From Lodderomyces elongisporus (lineage: Eukaryota > Ascomycota > Pichiomycetes > Serinales > Debaryomycetaceae), in the NCBI RefSeq assembly GCF_030384665.1, contig NC_083673.1, positions 62,001-126,000 on the forward strand: 64,000 nt of DNA, written 5' to 3'. Below, piece after piece: positions 54,019 through 64,000 of this stretch. Within the stretch, counting starts at the first letter, position 1. The number at the start of each line of letters is the position of its first letter. A model generated the notes under the pieces. It searched no databases. It saw only the letters and a list, made by a program, of their open reading frames with translations, and had not been told where the DNA came from. The position numbers and the translations under genes were made by a program.

Positions 54019-55388
54019 GTTATTTTTCCGTAAATAAGAGACAACAATAAACAGATTGGAAGGAAATAATGAATGTAGATTCAAACAAGTTTGTAATTAT
54101 GTAATTATGTTTTCTCTTTTTTTTTTAACTTTATTCTTTGTCTCTTAAAAGTATACTTGACAGACCGAAAGAATATAATAAAGAAACAGGATTGAATCAA
54201 GAGAAGTGTAGAATGGAGCAAGTCAGTAGCTTTGTTATTTTTTTTTTTAAAGTACATATTGAAGTATGTTTTGAAGTCTTTTTTGCTCAACTTGTTTGTG
54301 TAAATGTACTTGAGACTGATTTACAATAGATCTGAATGCTTAATGAAGTGTATGTGGATAACCATAAAATAGGAAAACTAAAAATAAAGAAAAATTCGAT
54401 AAATAAGACAACCTTAAATGGATAATAACATGGAAAAAGAAGAGTAAACTTTCTACCTTTGTTTCTAGTTTCCTTAGTATATTTAGTCCACATTTCAATG
54501 CAGATGCAATGCTATTGTTTATTAGCTTTGGCTTTATTTTATTGTACACTGCAAGATGCATATGTCCACAAGTGATGAGTCTTATGGAAGCTACACTGTG
54601 AATGGCATTTGGCAATATCCATTTTGGTTGTGACACTCAACTGTGATATGCAAAGGTTGCATTTAGTATTGGCAAATCTGTACCATTTTGTGTGCAAAAG
54701 ACCTTCCCCTCCTTTTCTCTCTCTCCCTCTTTCCCTCCCTCTGTCTTATACTTTACATTTATTTATATTCATTTTACTTAGAGAAGTAGGTAAAGTAGGT
54801 GACAAGAACTTAGTACCCTAATTGGGGTTATTGCTTACCGAATATGAACATAAGCAATAACAAAAGTAGTTCAGTTTTTTTTCCTTAATTTATTACTGTT
54901 TAGGTGAAGCATTGAACCTAATTCTATGTTTATTAAACTTCGAATAATAAAAAATGTGAAAATATAAAAAAGAAGAATAGTGTTTTACATAGTGAGATTG
55001 TTTTCTTTAAGAAAATAAAAAAAAAGAGATGTTTTTGGTTTTAAAAAAAGATCAATCTTGTATGTCAAGGAAAAAAGGTATAGGTAAGTCAAAATGATAT
55101 GGACTTGTAAACAAATTGTTAATGTTCTTTATCATTTTATCTTCTTGGTTACGAGAGAAAGAAAAGAGAGAGTGTGTGTGTGTGTAAGCGTCTGTGTGTG
55201 TGAATACACCGCTTTGGAAAAGTTTGGCTTTTCACTATTTTGACATATAGCTCTTTTTTTTTATGGCACATTATTTGTACTGGTGGCATTTACTTATGTT
55301 ATGCTGGTAATACTACGGTGCATCGGAGCATATTGAGATGTAAGATTCTTGTTCAAGATTCTTGTTCAAGATTCTTTGGAATAATAAT

Positions 55389-55406
55389 GGGGGGGGGGGG
55401 GGGGGG
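55389..55406. repeat. G18 homopolymer
   Basis: Eighteen consecutive G residues in otherwise AT-rich DNA. Confidence 0.85.
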
Positions 55407-55633
55407 AGGATGGTCTACTATGTTGCAATCTTTATTCTATTCTGGTTGAAGTGGATATGGAAAACAATAGCAATCGCCGCAGAGAAGTTATTTCAAGAGA
55501 ATCATAACACATAAAAAAAGGAAGAAAGAAAGAAAGTTGTATGACGATAGAGATACTTCTCTTTGGTTACCAAATTTAATTCTTATATGTATTATTTTTT
55601 AGGTAACTTGTTACTAATGTTGTATGTGTGTAA

Positions 55634-55684
55634 ATGTAGGTGTAAGTGTAGGTGTAGGTGTAGGTGTAGGTGTAGGTGTAGGTG
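55634..55684. repeat. (TGTAGG)n hexamer array
   Basis: About eight TGTAGG/TGTAAG-like hexamers in a row. GT-rich on the plus strand and telomere-like in style, but not a recognised telomeric unit. Confidence 0.9.
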
Positions 55685-56041
55685 GCTCTTATAGATTATG
55701 AGGAGGATTGAGAAGATGCGAGAAGAAGACAACACAAAACAAAAAAAAAAAAAATCACATGCAGATTTTGGGAATTGCAAACATATACATCCGAGTCTTC
55801 TCATAGTGAGAATAAACTCTGACAAAGCAATGCTAACTGAAGAAGAGCAGAGGAAAGACAACATACGATTGATGTACAGGCCATGGTCCATATTGATCAT
55901 GATACCAAACGTTCTCTGGGTATTTCACTTGTAGTATAGAACACACAGCCCATTCGGCAAAAGAAAAAAAGACAAAGAGCCATTCCAAAACATCCAAGAG
56001 TCATCCTATGCTTCTTTATTCTTTCTATGCCATGTGTCTTT

Positions 56042-56070
56042 TGCTTTTGCTTTTGCTTTTGCTTTTGCTC
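56042..56070. repeat. (GCTTTT)n hexamer run
   Basis: Five GCTTTT units. A related AAAGCA run is seen near 18400. Confidence 0.85.
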
Positions 56071-56529
56071 TTTATTTTATTTCATTATTTTATTATTATT
56101 ATTATTTTGAGTTGTATTATTACATTAAATATTTGATAAGCAGCTTTATTCCGATATCACCCTAATCTTAAATTTTTCACATGATAAACAATTTGAAATT
56201 ATTTTCTTGTTTTTTTTTGGCCTTTTTTCTCTACTATGGAGCACAAGTGCGTGTAAAATTAGAAAGATCTGGCTAACTTTGGAGAGCCACAAAAGAGAGA
56301 GAAGAACAAAAAAAAAAAAAAAAACAATAATAATAGTGGTAATATGCAAATTGCGCATTCACAGTAAAAGAGAAAAGGGGGGGAAGGGGTAGGGGTAGGT
56401 AAAGGTAAGTTAAGGGTATGAATTGCAATCACAACGACTACAACAACAAAGATGTAGAAGAAAAAAAGTTGGTAGTTCATTCTGTCTGATACTTGTGATA
56501 AAAATCAAACAAATAAAAAAGCTCGGGGA

Positions 56530-56575
56530 GGAAGAAGAAGAAGAAGAAGAAGAAGAAGAAGAAGAAGAAGAAGAA
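56530..56575. repeat. (GAA)n microsatellite, about 15 units
   Basis: An uninterrupted GAA trinucleotide run, a polypurine tract. Confidence 0.9.
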
Positions 56576-57355
56576 AGGGGTGTGTGTGTGTGTGAATATA
56601 CCTTGGAGATTATAGGGGTGTGGGAGTAGTTCTAAGAAAGAAAGTTTAAGCTTTCAAAGTTATAGAGCCAAGTAAGGTTTTGGCTTACGGAAGTGTACAT
56701 GATGAGTTTATTGCTTTCATAACCTATTGAATAAATAAAGTCCAATAATAACTATGGTTGTATGTGCCAATCTTAACTTGATATTTGTTAAAGAAATTTA
56801 TATTGTAATGTTTGCAAATGAAACTTAGAGAGATACAAAAGTGTGGTATTGGTATGCACATGTGTTTATTTTATGCTCTCATTCAAAATAATCTGTTTTT
56901 TTATGCTCTGTTGTTGTTGTTGTCTCTTTTTAGGGTGTGGTACGTTCAATACAGAAGGATGCATAGTTGTATATGTACATGTACATGTAAATGTACATTT
57001 ACCGTAACATCAACACTTGGATGTATATATATTTATTCATATACCTTTGGTAAACTTATAATAGATATATATATACTGAATCATAAGCATAATAAACACT
57101 TGTAAACGTTTGCTGACAACAACAGAACAATATACTCATTTTGCAATCTAGTCTGCTAACAAGCCAACCAATTTATCAACCCTGATGTGCTTTGCTTAGC
57201 TTTGCCGAGTGTAAAACCAAACTAAAACTTATACACACACACACACACACCCCTGTGATAATCTCTACCGAAACAATTAAAAAAGAAAAAGCACACAGTA
57301 TAGGTGATACTCTCGGCTGAATTCGAAACAGGCAGTCCGTACAGTCACTACCGAA

Positions 57356-57418
57356 ATAAATAAATAATAAAATAAATAATAAAATAAATATTATTTTATT
57401 TATTAAATTATTTAAAAA
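57356..57418. repeat. AT-rich near-palindrome with AAATAAATAAT repeats
   Basis: AATAAATAATAAA repeats lead into ATATTATTTTATTTATTAAA, which is nearly their reverse complement, so the segment can fold on itself. Confidence 0.6.
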
Positions 57419-58090
57419 AAAAAATTCACAGTCTCCTGTTTACTGTCTTAGTGCAGCTACTACAGATGATGCTCCTTATCAAATTTTCTTGTATACCATA
57501 ACACAACAACAACATAGGAAGCATAATACAAGTATAATACATATCATACAAACAAACAAACAATTAGACAAGTATACAAGTGTGTTTCTCTCTCATTCAT
57601 ATTTAAGAAAATAATTAAAAAAAAATTATCATATGAGAAATAGAATACTTCTTGCAAGAGCCAAGGTGTATAAATACCCTGTGCAATTCCTCGAATTAAA
57701 CACCAATTGACAACTTTTTTATTTCCTTCTATTTTTTCCCTTTCTTTTCTTTTCCCTCTTATTCTATATACTCAAGAAACTCCCTTTGTCATTCTATAAC
57801 AATATATACCAACCATTTGGAACAGTTTCCCCTTCACCCCCCCTTTTTTTCAATTATAACTCACTCGAAGGAATCTAGAACTTATACAGCGAGGTTTTCA
57901 CACATACAGACACACAGAGACACTACCCGCAAACTAATCTTCAACCAAACTTTATCAATTAAGAAAGAACAAAAAAATCGATAGTTGCTACTCTACTGTA
58001 CACAGAAAGTAACTACACAAAAAGATATACAACAGTCTAAATCTCAACCTCACACGCCGTTGCTGCCGTCATCCTTCCCCACCTTTAAAT

Positions 58091-58096
58091 CACGTG
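58091..58096. promoter_or_regulatory. CACGTG E-box upstream of PLN1
   Basis: CACGTG in AAATCACGTGGC, about 170 bp before the PLN1 start, a position suiting a bHLH factor. Not otherwise supported. Confidence 0.4.
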
Positions 58097-58266
58097 GCTT
58101 ATCATTTCTATTTAAAGTTGAAGTTTAAATTTTATACCCAAAACTTATAAATACTTTTTCTTTATCCCCCTATTTTTTTCAATTTTTAATTTTTCTTTAT
58201 CTTTTGGAAAGTTTCAAATACATCTAGAAGATAAAATTCAAGAAAAAACAAAGAATATACCCAAAA

Positions 58267-59064
58267 ATGTCTGACCAAGTTAATAAAGTTGCTGAAAAAG
58301 TCAAGCAAAAAGTGCCAACTACAAGCAAAAAGTTTGACTCTAAGGCTTTGCACCACATCAACCAATACTCGCTTGTACAATATTTGCAACACTTGACCTT
58401 GTCCTTTAGTCTCTTTAAGGCCATTTACGAACAATTTGTCTTGCCACTTTACAGCTTTATTACTGTGAATTTGTTATCCATTTCACCAATCTATGATGTT
58501 GCAACATTTGCCGACTCATTGACCAATGCCTCATTATCAATCTTTGACAAGTATGCTATTGACTTGCCATTGCAAACGTCAAACACTATAGAAAAACAAT
58601 ACATTAAGCCAGTCAATAAAAGAATTATTGAGGTTAACAACAAGTACTTGACTCCATTAAAGGAGGAAGGCGAAGATGGTGTCTTCCAAATCTACTACAC
58701 TGTCAAGTCAATTCTTTACAATTTGACTTCGTCTGCATTTTCCAAGTCGACTGAGATTCAAAAGAATATTGTTGATACATATAACCAAGAGTTGAAGAGC
58801 ACCCCACCACAACAAAATGTGATTGGTAAGAATATCCAAGCTACTTACTCCACTAGCATCAAGACAATCAAGACGTTGAATGATGACTACTTGACCCCAT
58901 TGAAGAATCAAACCCACGAGATTGTTGCTAATGGCCAGAAGAAGGCTGAAAGCTTGATCAACAATACAAAGGAGAAGTACGTTGAGCCCAAATTGAATGA
59001 GTTGAACCAAAAGAAGGATGACTTGTTGAATGGAAATGCACCAGCTGTCTCTGCAAGTGCCTAG
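58267..59064 (+). CDS. PLN1: Lipid-droplet perilipin-like protein (Pln1/Pet10 family)
   Basis: This 265-residue protein resembles the fungal perilipin Pln1/Pet10. It has a mainly amphipathic helical body, no long transmembrane helix and repeated short blocks TLNDDYLTPLKNQTHEIVAN and VNNKYLTPLKEEGEDG around PIYDVATFADSLTNASLSIF, and a C-terminal KYVEPKLNELNQKKDDLL. Length (about 283 in S. cerevisiae) fits. The family coats lipid droplets and stabilises triacylglycerol storage. Related Sps4-type proteins share this pattern, so Sps4 is the main alternative. The N-terminus MSDQVNKVAEKVKQKVP starts at the first ATG. It is isolated, with long flanking intergenic regions. Confidence 0.75.
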   Translation: MSDQVNKVAEKVKQKVPTTSKKFDSKALHHINQYSLVQYLQHLTLSFSLFKAIYEQFVLPLYSFITVNLLSISPIYDVATFADSLTNASLSIFDKYAIDLPLQTSNTIEKQYIKPVNKRIIEVNNKYLTPLKEEGEDGVFQIYYTVKSILYNLTSSAFSKSTEIQKNIVDTYNQELKSTPPQQNVIGKNIQATYSTSIKTIKTLNDDYLTPLKNQTHEIVANGQKKAESLINNTKEKYVEPKLNELNQKKDDLLNGNAPAVSASA

Positions 59065-59493
59065 ATTATAAAGTTAAAAAAACAAGAATAAGAATAAGAC
59101 TAAAATCAGAGGAGGATAAAACCAACCTTGTTTCATGTTTTCTTTCTCGAATGAAATTGAGGAATGCAAAAGAGAAGAGAGACAAGTATAGGAGAATAAT
59201 GAAACAAGATATGGCTCGGAATTCTACATCTTGTAGGAATCTGCAATTGATGTTATTTTGTTTATTTTGTTTTAAGTTTTCTCTCTTTTCCCTTGCTTTC
59301 TTAAAGCTATAGAGTAGTAGAGCAGTGTATATCATATGATTCTTGTTGTTGGTTCTTGTATTCCTTATTATATTTTATTTTATACTAATTTAAATTATTC
59401 TACTATCTATTAATAGGGCCGATTGTTTGTTTGTTTAATTTAGTTTAGTTTTGTTTAGTTTAGTATTTTTAAATACCCTTTTGAAGTTATTAC

Positions 59494-59533
<40 letters not shown>

Positions 59534-61241
59534 GCTGTTATCGTCTTTTGTATCAATTGTAGTATTATTATGCAATTTCATAGATAATGATGATTGTTAC
59601 TGTTTATGTTGAGTTGCTTTTAAGATGAGTCTGTAAAGTGTATATCTTCTCTGTCTTTGTTATTGCAACTTTTTTATTGATTAAATCAAATCACTTCGAA
59701 CATAAACATCTTGTACAAAAGTTTTTTTTTTGTTCAATATGTGAAGGTTCGATATATACATTGATGGAAAAAAAGTGTGTCCTCCAAGGTCTTTTATCAT
59801 AGCAATCTGTAAATCTCAATAAAAAAGAGATGACTACAACTACAACTACAACCACAACCAACAAAGTCTAGTAGAAAAAGAAAAACAAATAACAAGAGAA
59901 AGTACAGGTTAAGTGGTGAATATTTCACAAACAAAAAATTCATCTAAGCCATGTTGACAGGGTTCCACAACCATATATATATTGTTGCTTATCACATTTT
60001 TTGATGAAGATAATCTTTGGAGCCGCATAGTGAAGCTGAAGAAAGAAAAAAAACAAAAAAAAGAAAATTGAGTGAGTAGTAACTAGTAACAGTTGTTAGT
60101 AATTGTGCATAACAGTACCACATAATTTTAACCGCTGCCTTTTAACATTAAGTGAAGAAAGAAAAACAAAAGACAAACGTGTACACGAGAATTGTCAGAG
60201 TTTTGCTTTTGCCCTTTGCTGTTGCCCTTTACTTTTGGTGATACTGGTACTGCTCTAACTACAGCAAGTATCTTTTTCTTTTCCCCAAAATATTACTGAC
60301 TGCTCTCTTCTAATCCAAAATACTTTACCAAATCATCAACCCCTGCTTTCAAAAGAGCAAATAGCTTACTGAATAATCAAAAGTAAAATAGTACATAATT
60401 TATATAAAGAAAAAAAAGTAAACAATGTCTATGTATCCTTCGAAAAAAAGTGTAAGGAAATGAATCAAATTGAGAACAAGCCTAGGCCCTGTGTAGTTTT
60501 ACCCCTTGTATATTGAATTCAAACGTTTCTTATGTGTTTTTTTTTTGTATGTTTATTTTCCTAATCTCTAATTTCTTCTAATTTTTTATTTATTGATAAT
60601 TCATTGAAACAATGCTTGTTAAACATTGAAGAAACATTCTTCCTCCTCTTCTTCTTCTACTTCTTGTGTTGTTTTGCTCAATTTGAGCATCAATCTTTCC
60701 CTAACTACTGGAATAAGAGAAAGAAAGGAAAAAACAACTGACAAAGCAATAAGCCTTTGCTGTGAAATGTAGGAGCATGCGCTCCCTCCCCCCTTTTTTT
60801 TTTCTTTTTTTTCCCTTGTTTTCACTTTATATATGTAATGTAGCACAAAACGGAGATGGTCAAAGTTTTATGTTTTATGTTTTTGGTTTGTTTTTAGTTT
60901 TAGTTTTTTTTTGTGCTCTCCAGCTTCTTTGCCCCTTAACTGCTCATTGGTTTCATTTAAATAGAAAATAAAAGAAAGAAGAAGATTAGAGAGATTAGGG
61001 AAAATTTTGTTAGTAGGGGCAGAGACAACAACCACAATTTACTCTTTTCTCTTTTGTTTTATAAAAAAAAAAATGCTATACTGCCTAATAACAATTGTAA
61101 GGAAACGAAATTGGGATAATCGAGGACAAATAGAGTTTACTTCATATCTTTTCCTTTGGTTTTTCTGTATTGTTGTTTTAAATTTTTTTTGTTTTTTTTT
61201 TTTTTTACAATTGTGTTATAAACCTACTAAATCTTTCTGCT
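59065..61241. other. Intergenic between convergent PLN1 and chitin deacetylase gene
   Basis: About 2.2 kb between convergent genes with no supportable gene. It contains an ATT run (59489-59534), GTTTAGTTTAG near 59430-59465 and ACTACA repeats near 59835. For two converging 3' ends it is unusually long. Confidence 0.6.
59489..59534. repeat. (ATT)n microsatellite, about 15 units
   Basis: Uninterrupted ATT/TTA trinucleotide run. Confidence 0.9.
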
Positions 61242-62288
61242 TTAAAATGTTTTGATATAGTCAATACCTTGAACACATTGCGGCACTGTCATTTGCTTTG
61301 GCCCTACAATTTTCCTCAAAATCTCAACACCAACATCACACGTTCTCTCAATCGCATCATGTTCCAAGATTAGTCCTTGTCCATTCTTTTGTTTCTTAAA
61401 CATTTGCACATCGCTCAAAATATCCAGCTCTTTCCAGGAATTCGCACCTTGCTCCAACATCTTCCAGTCAAATGTATCAAAATCCCACAAGGTAGCCTGC
61501 ATACCAAACTGTCGCAAAATTGAACGCACTCGATTATCAATGCCCCCATACGGTGGACGAAACCATTTTGGCAAATGATGACCAGTAGCATTCATCGCCC
61601 AAATACTCCACTCCAACTGAGCAATGATTTCTTCATTCGTCAATTGGGGAAGAAACTTGTGTGACCAAGTATGCGAGCCCATAATATGACCCTTTTGCAT
61701 AGATTCTTGATAAACATCAGGAAATCTAATGATATTGACTCCTAAAGTAAACAATGTCGTCTTGGTATTTGATTTATCCATCGCATCAAGAATCTTTCTT
61801 GTGTAAAGTGATGGTCCATCATCAAACGTTTGCGACAATCGTGGGCAAGTATAGACATCATCATACTCCACACAATTGAAACAATCAAACGAACAAGCTT
61901 TTGTAGTACGCAATTCAGAATACTGCGAACATTGACCTTGCTTGTGCTGTGGCACATCCTGTATCAATTTGAAATCTATAAAGTCCAATGGAATATACGG
62001 TGGGTCTAAACCAGGCCAGTCACGTAGCCCAGTGAAATCCGTAAGCCATTGCGGGAAGGCAAGCTTGGCTGGGAACAGCATTGGCGAAGCAGGCACTTGT
62101 GCTTTGTCTGGTAAATCAGTTGATAAAACCAGTCTAAACAATAATTGTTCATTTGCATTGGTGTGGACTTGTGGAATAGGTTGTTTGACAATTTGGTGTT
62201 TAGTACCAAATTGCAGTTTCAATACTGTGCTACTTGCGACAACTTTAATGCTGATTAGTAACCAATGTAGAAGCAATGATATCGTCAT
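61242..62288 (-). CDS. CDA2: Chitin deacetylase
   Basis: This 348-residue secreted polysaccharide deacetylase (CE4) shows an N-terminal signal peptide (MTISLLLHWLLISIKVVASS), then the family motifs in order: TFDDGPS (154-160, catalytic Asp pair), SHTWSH (205-210, metal His), RPPYGG (244-249), LWDFDTFDW (267-275) and LEHD (308-311, catalytic His). It matches the yeast Cda1/Cda2 enzymes, which convert chitin into chitosan in spore walls and, in other fungi, in vegetative walls. Cysteines at 120, 132, 136, 139 and 148 suggest disulphides, and NAT at 233 is a possible N-glycan. Only one copy is in the window, so Cda1 is equally possible as a name. The next gene, RTT109, lies upstream on the same strand, its stop 350 bp away. 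Confidence 0.92.
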   Translation of the reverse strand: MTISLLLHWLLISIKVVASSTVLKLQFGTKHQIVKQPIPQVHTNANEQLLFRLVLSTDLPDKAQVPASPMLFPAKLAFPQWLTDFTGLRDWPGLDPPYIPLDFIDFKLIQDVPQHKQGQCSQYSELRTTKACSFDCFNCVEYDDVYTCPRLSQTFDDGPSLYTRKILDAMDKSNTKTTLFTLGVNIIRFPDVYQESMQKGHIMGSHTWSHKFLPQLTNEEIIAQLEWSIWAMNATGHHLPKWFRPPYGGIDNRVRSILRQFGMQATLWDFDTFDWKMLEQGANSWKELDILSDVQMFKKQKNGQGLILEHDAIERTCDVGVEILRKIVGPKQMTVPQCVQGIDYIKTF

Positions 62289-62638
62289 TATGATAACCTG
62301 GAGCTAAATGTAGTAGTACTGATAAATGACTATCTTGTTGTTTCGTTTCACTTCTTTTTCACTTTTTTTTTTGGGGGGAAGAGAGGGAGGCAGGCAAGAG
62401 CAAGCATTCTAGAAAAATTTGTTACACAATTTTTCGTTGCCATAATCATACTAAACTTTTTTTTTGAGTAATTCCCTATTGTTGTTATTGTTGTTGTTGT
62501 TCTCTTTTTATTTTCGTCGTTGGTTTCCTCATGACAATTTTAATTTTTTGGTATGAGCATAGATGATTATTTGGTTGCAAAAAATAGAAAAAAAAAAAAA
62601 AAAGAATGGTAAAAAGATCAATAAAATTAAGATTTCTA
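62289..62638. other. Intergenic: chitin deacetylase promoter and RTT109 3' flank
   Basis: 350 bp between minus-strand genes, with GTTGTTGTT near 62480, T8 near 62364 and A16 near 62589. No gene seen. Confidence 0.6.
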
Positions 62639-64000
62639 CTACTTCTTTCGTCTCTTGATTAAACCTGTAAGATCATTTGCAATAGGTTGGGAAACAACAC
62701 CATCGATGTTTTTCCTCTTTTTTTCCTCACTATCAACTGTACTTTTCGTCTCCACTTTCCTTAAACCTATAATTGAATCGTATTGGAAATGTTTTAACCC
62801 ACAGGACAAAAAGTATTCAGGTATGTAATTTTGAACAAGATGCTGTACACTCTCGATGGAATCGTAACTTACCAGTTTCATCAAGTCAATAAATGATTTA
62901 TACTGCTTGACACTAACAACTAGTGGTTTCAAAATTTCCAAGTCTGTTTTTCTTGTATTATCGTTTCCAACATCTGGCCTAGTTTCATTCGACACGTATT
63001 TGTAATCATCAACAGAACACCCAATTAGTCCTACACAATCACCCAACCGAAATTCTTGTCTGTACCCTAGTTCCTTATAGAATCTGGCAGTGGTCATTTT
63101 TTGAAGACGATTTTCCACAATAAGATGTTCCAAGAACCGTCCCTTTGGATCATCGGGGAATAAGGGAATGTTGTATACGGCAAGCGGTTCACAAGCCATG
63201 CCCTTATCTTGTTTGCCAATTTTATCTTTATTTTGATTACTATTGTTAATTACAATTTCATTTCCATTGTCATTGTCATCTTCACTAGCTTCCATGTCTC
63301 TATCACTTCTTTCCGTTTCTTTTCTATCGCTTGTTTCGCCAAATATGTGGCCCTGTCTCCAGTTTGGATAATTTTCAATAAACTTTGCCGTTGCAATGGT
63401 ATCAGATCCTGGTATAAGGAGTTTATGTTGCAGCCAGCTTAGAGTGGCTCTGTTGATAATTGGGATCCACCACTTTAGGAGAGTTTGCCCAGTGATATTG
63501 TGTTTCGAAGGGTTTTTCGATGAGTTTGGAAATAAATATTGTGGTGCAGTCTTTGTGAATAGACATAGCCGAAGGTTATGACGCAGTGGCAATGCAAAGA
63601 GATTGGATGCCTTTACAGTTGATTTTCCCAACGATATCAACGCATCATCAGCATCAGCATCGGCTTCTTCTTCTTTTTCTTCTTCATGGTGGTGGTAGGG
63701 TATTTTTGTTCTGCCCACAGCAATTCTTTTCTGTAGCTTTTTGATTAGCGCAAGTGTTCCATTTACCTCTTTACTTTCTTTGATGGTTGACTTTGTCTTC
63801 TTTTTATGCTTCAATTTGATCTTGTACAGCAGTATATTGTAATTAATTATATATTTTATAACCACTTCAACAACGTCTGCTACTTTAAAAGAGTTTAGCT
63901 TCTGCAATCCGGTGGTGTCACACTTGGAGACAAAGATATATTGGTCGATATGATCATCAAATACTTGAATATATGTATATATCTCTACACCCAAGATTAT
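62639..64000 (-). CDS. RTT109: H3K56 acetyltransferase Rtt109 (5' end beyond window)
   Basis: The frame is open to the window edge without an ATG, and relative to S. cerevisiae Rtt109 about 65 N-terminal residues are missing, so the start lies beyond position 64000. Visible features are IYTYIQVFDDHIDQYIFVSK, then APQYLFPNSSKNPSKH, LLKWWIPIINRATLSW, LIPGSDT, WRQGHIFG and AVYNIPLFPDDPKGRFLEHL. The Asp-Asp pair at 63149-63154 and Lys at 63143-63145 (DDPK) match the catalytic Asp region and the autoacetylated Lys of Rtt109. Rtt109 with Asf1 or Vps75 acetylates H3K56 on new histones during replication. A Lys/Glu/Asp-rich loop and an Asn-rich loop make it long. Gene order places it directly upstream of the chitin deacetylase gene. 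Confidence 0.94.
   Translation of the reverse strand: MILGVEIYTYIQVFDDHIDQYIFVSKCDTTGLQKLNSFKVADVVEVVIKYIINYNILLYKIKLKHKKKTKSTIKESKEVNGTLALIKKLQKRIAVGRTKIPYHHHEEEKEEEADADADDALISLGKSTVKASNLFALPLRHNLRLCLFTKTAPQYLFPNSSKNPSKHNITGQTLLKWWIPIINRATLSWLQHKLLIPGSDTIATAKFIENYPNWRQGHIFGETSDRKETERSDRDMEASEDDNDNGNEIVINNSNQNKDKIGKQDKGMACEPLAVYNIPLFPDDPKGRFLEHLIVENRLQKMTTARFYKELGYRQEFRLGDCVGLIGCSVDDYKYVSNETRPDVGNDNTRKTDLEILKPLVVSVKQYKSFIDLMKLVSYDSIESVQHLVQNYIPEYFLSCGLKHFQYDSIIGLRKVETKSTVDSEEKKRKNIDGVVSQPIANDLTGLIKRRKK

Larger units (their letters stand above)
53957..58266. other. Long gene-poor region between NAP1 and PLN1
   Basis: About 4.3 kb with no supportable gene. It contains (GAAA)n at 53990, a G18 homopolymer (55389-55406), a TGTAGG array (55634-55684), GCTTTT repeats near 56042, a GAA array (56530-56575), an AT-rich near-palindrome at 57356-57418 (AAATAAATAATAAAATAAAT and its approximate reverse) and a CT-rich leader before PLN1. 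I saw no tRNA-like boxes or conserved coding frame. Confidence 0.6.

Noticed and set aside
59746..59757. GGTTCGATATA resembling a tRNA B box
   Set aside because: No matching A box or cloverleaf within 100 bp, so not a tRNA gene.

Overview
This is a 64 kb stretch of nuclear chromosome from an ascomycete yeast. The genes are intron-poor and AT-rich, each has its own promoter, and all recognisable products have Saccharomycotina orthologues. The protein variants, the poly-Q and poly-N runs and the rarity of in-frame CTG codons fit the CTG-Ser clade, perhaps the Lodderomyces/Candida parapsilosis group. That placement is an inference. One CTG codon in NAP1 falls where relatives have a polar residue, which supports reading CTG as serine.

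Layout. 1-9.2 kb: the N-terminal part of gamma-adaptin APL4 (minus, cut by the window edge), the GTPase RHO1 (minus), a 4.5 kb gene-free stretch, and the GATA factor GZF3 (plus). 9.4-15 kb: phosphoglucomutase PGM2 and an OPT-family oligopeptide transporter (both minus). 15-18.6 kb: a long gene-free region rich in simple repeats. 18.6-28 kb: the Rho-GAP LRG1, a BolA protein, an MFS permease and a divergent old-yellow-enzyme homologue. 28.7-38.8 kb: MMS22, SWC4 and a CUL3-like cullin. 38.8-43.2 kb: a decayed LTR-retrotransposon region holding a Gag zinc knuckle, then the LEU1 promoter with a perfect Leu3-type site. 43.2-54 kb: LEU1, NMA1, a twin Cx9C mini-protein, a peroxisomal ABC half-transporter and NAP1. 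54-64 kb: gene-poor DNA around a perilipin-like protein, a chitin deacetylase, and RTT109 (5' end off the window).

Functional links. RHO1 and its likely GAP LRG1 lie about 16 kb apart. RTT109 (H3K56 acetylation) and MMS22 (cullin adaptor acting downstream of H3K56ac) are both here, with a cullin, NAP1 and SWC4 giving a chromatin and replication-repair flavour. GZF3 is a nitrogen regulator and the OPT transporter belongs to a class often under nitrogen control. As in most yeasts these are probably neighbours by chance; I see no operon-like system and no clear novel multi-gene system.

Limits. No tRNA, rRNA or CRISPR was found. Intergenic regions are full of homopolymers and microsatellites. 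Residue positions are approximate, and products assume uninterrupted reading frames.
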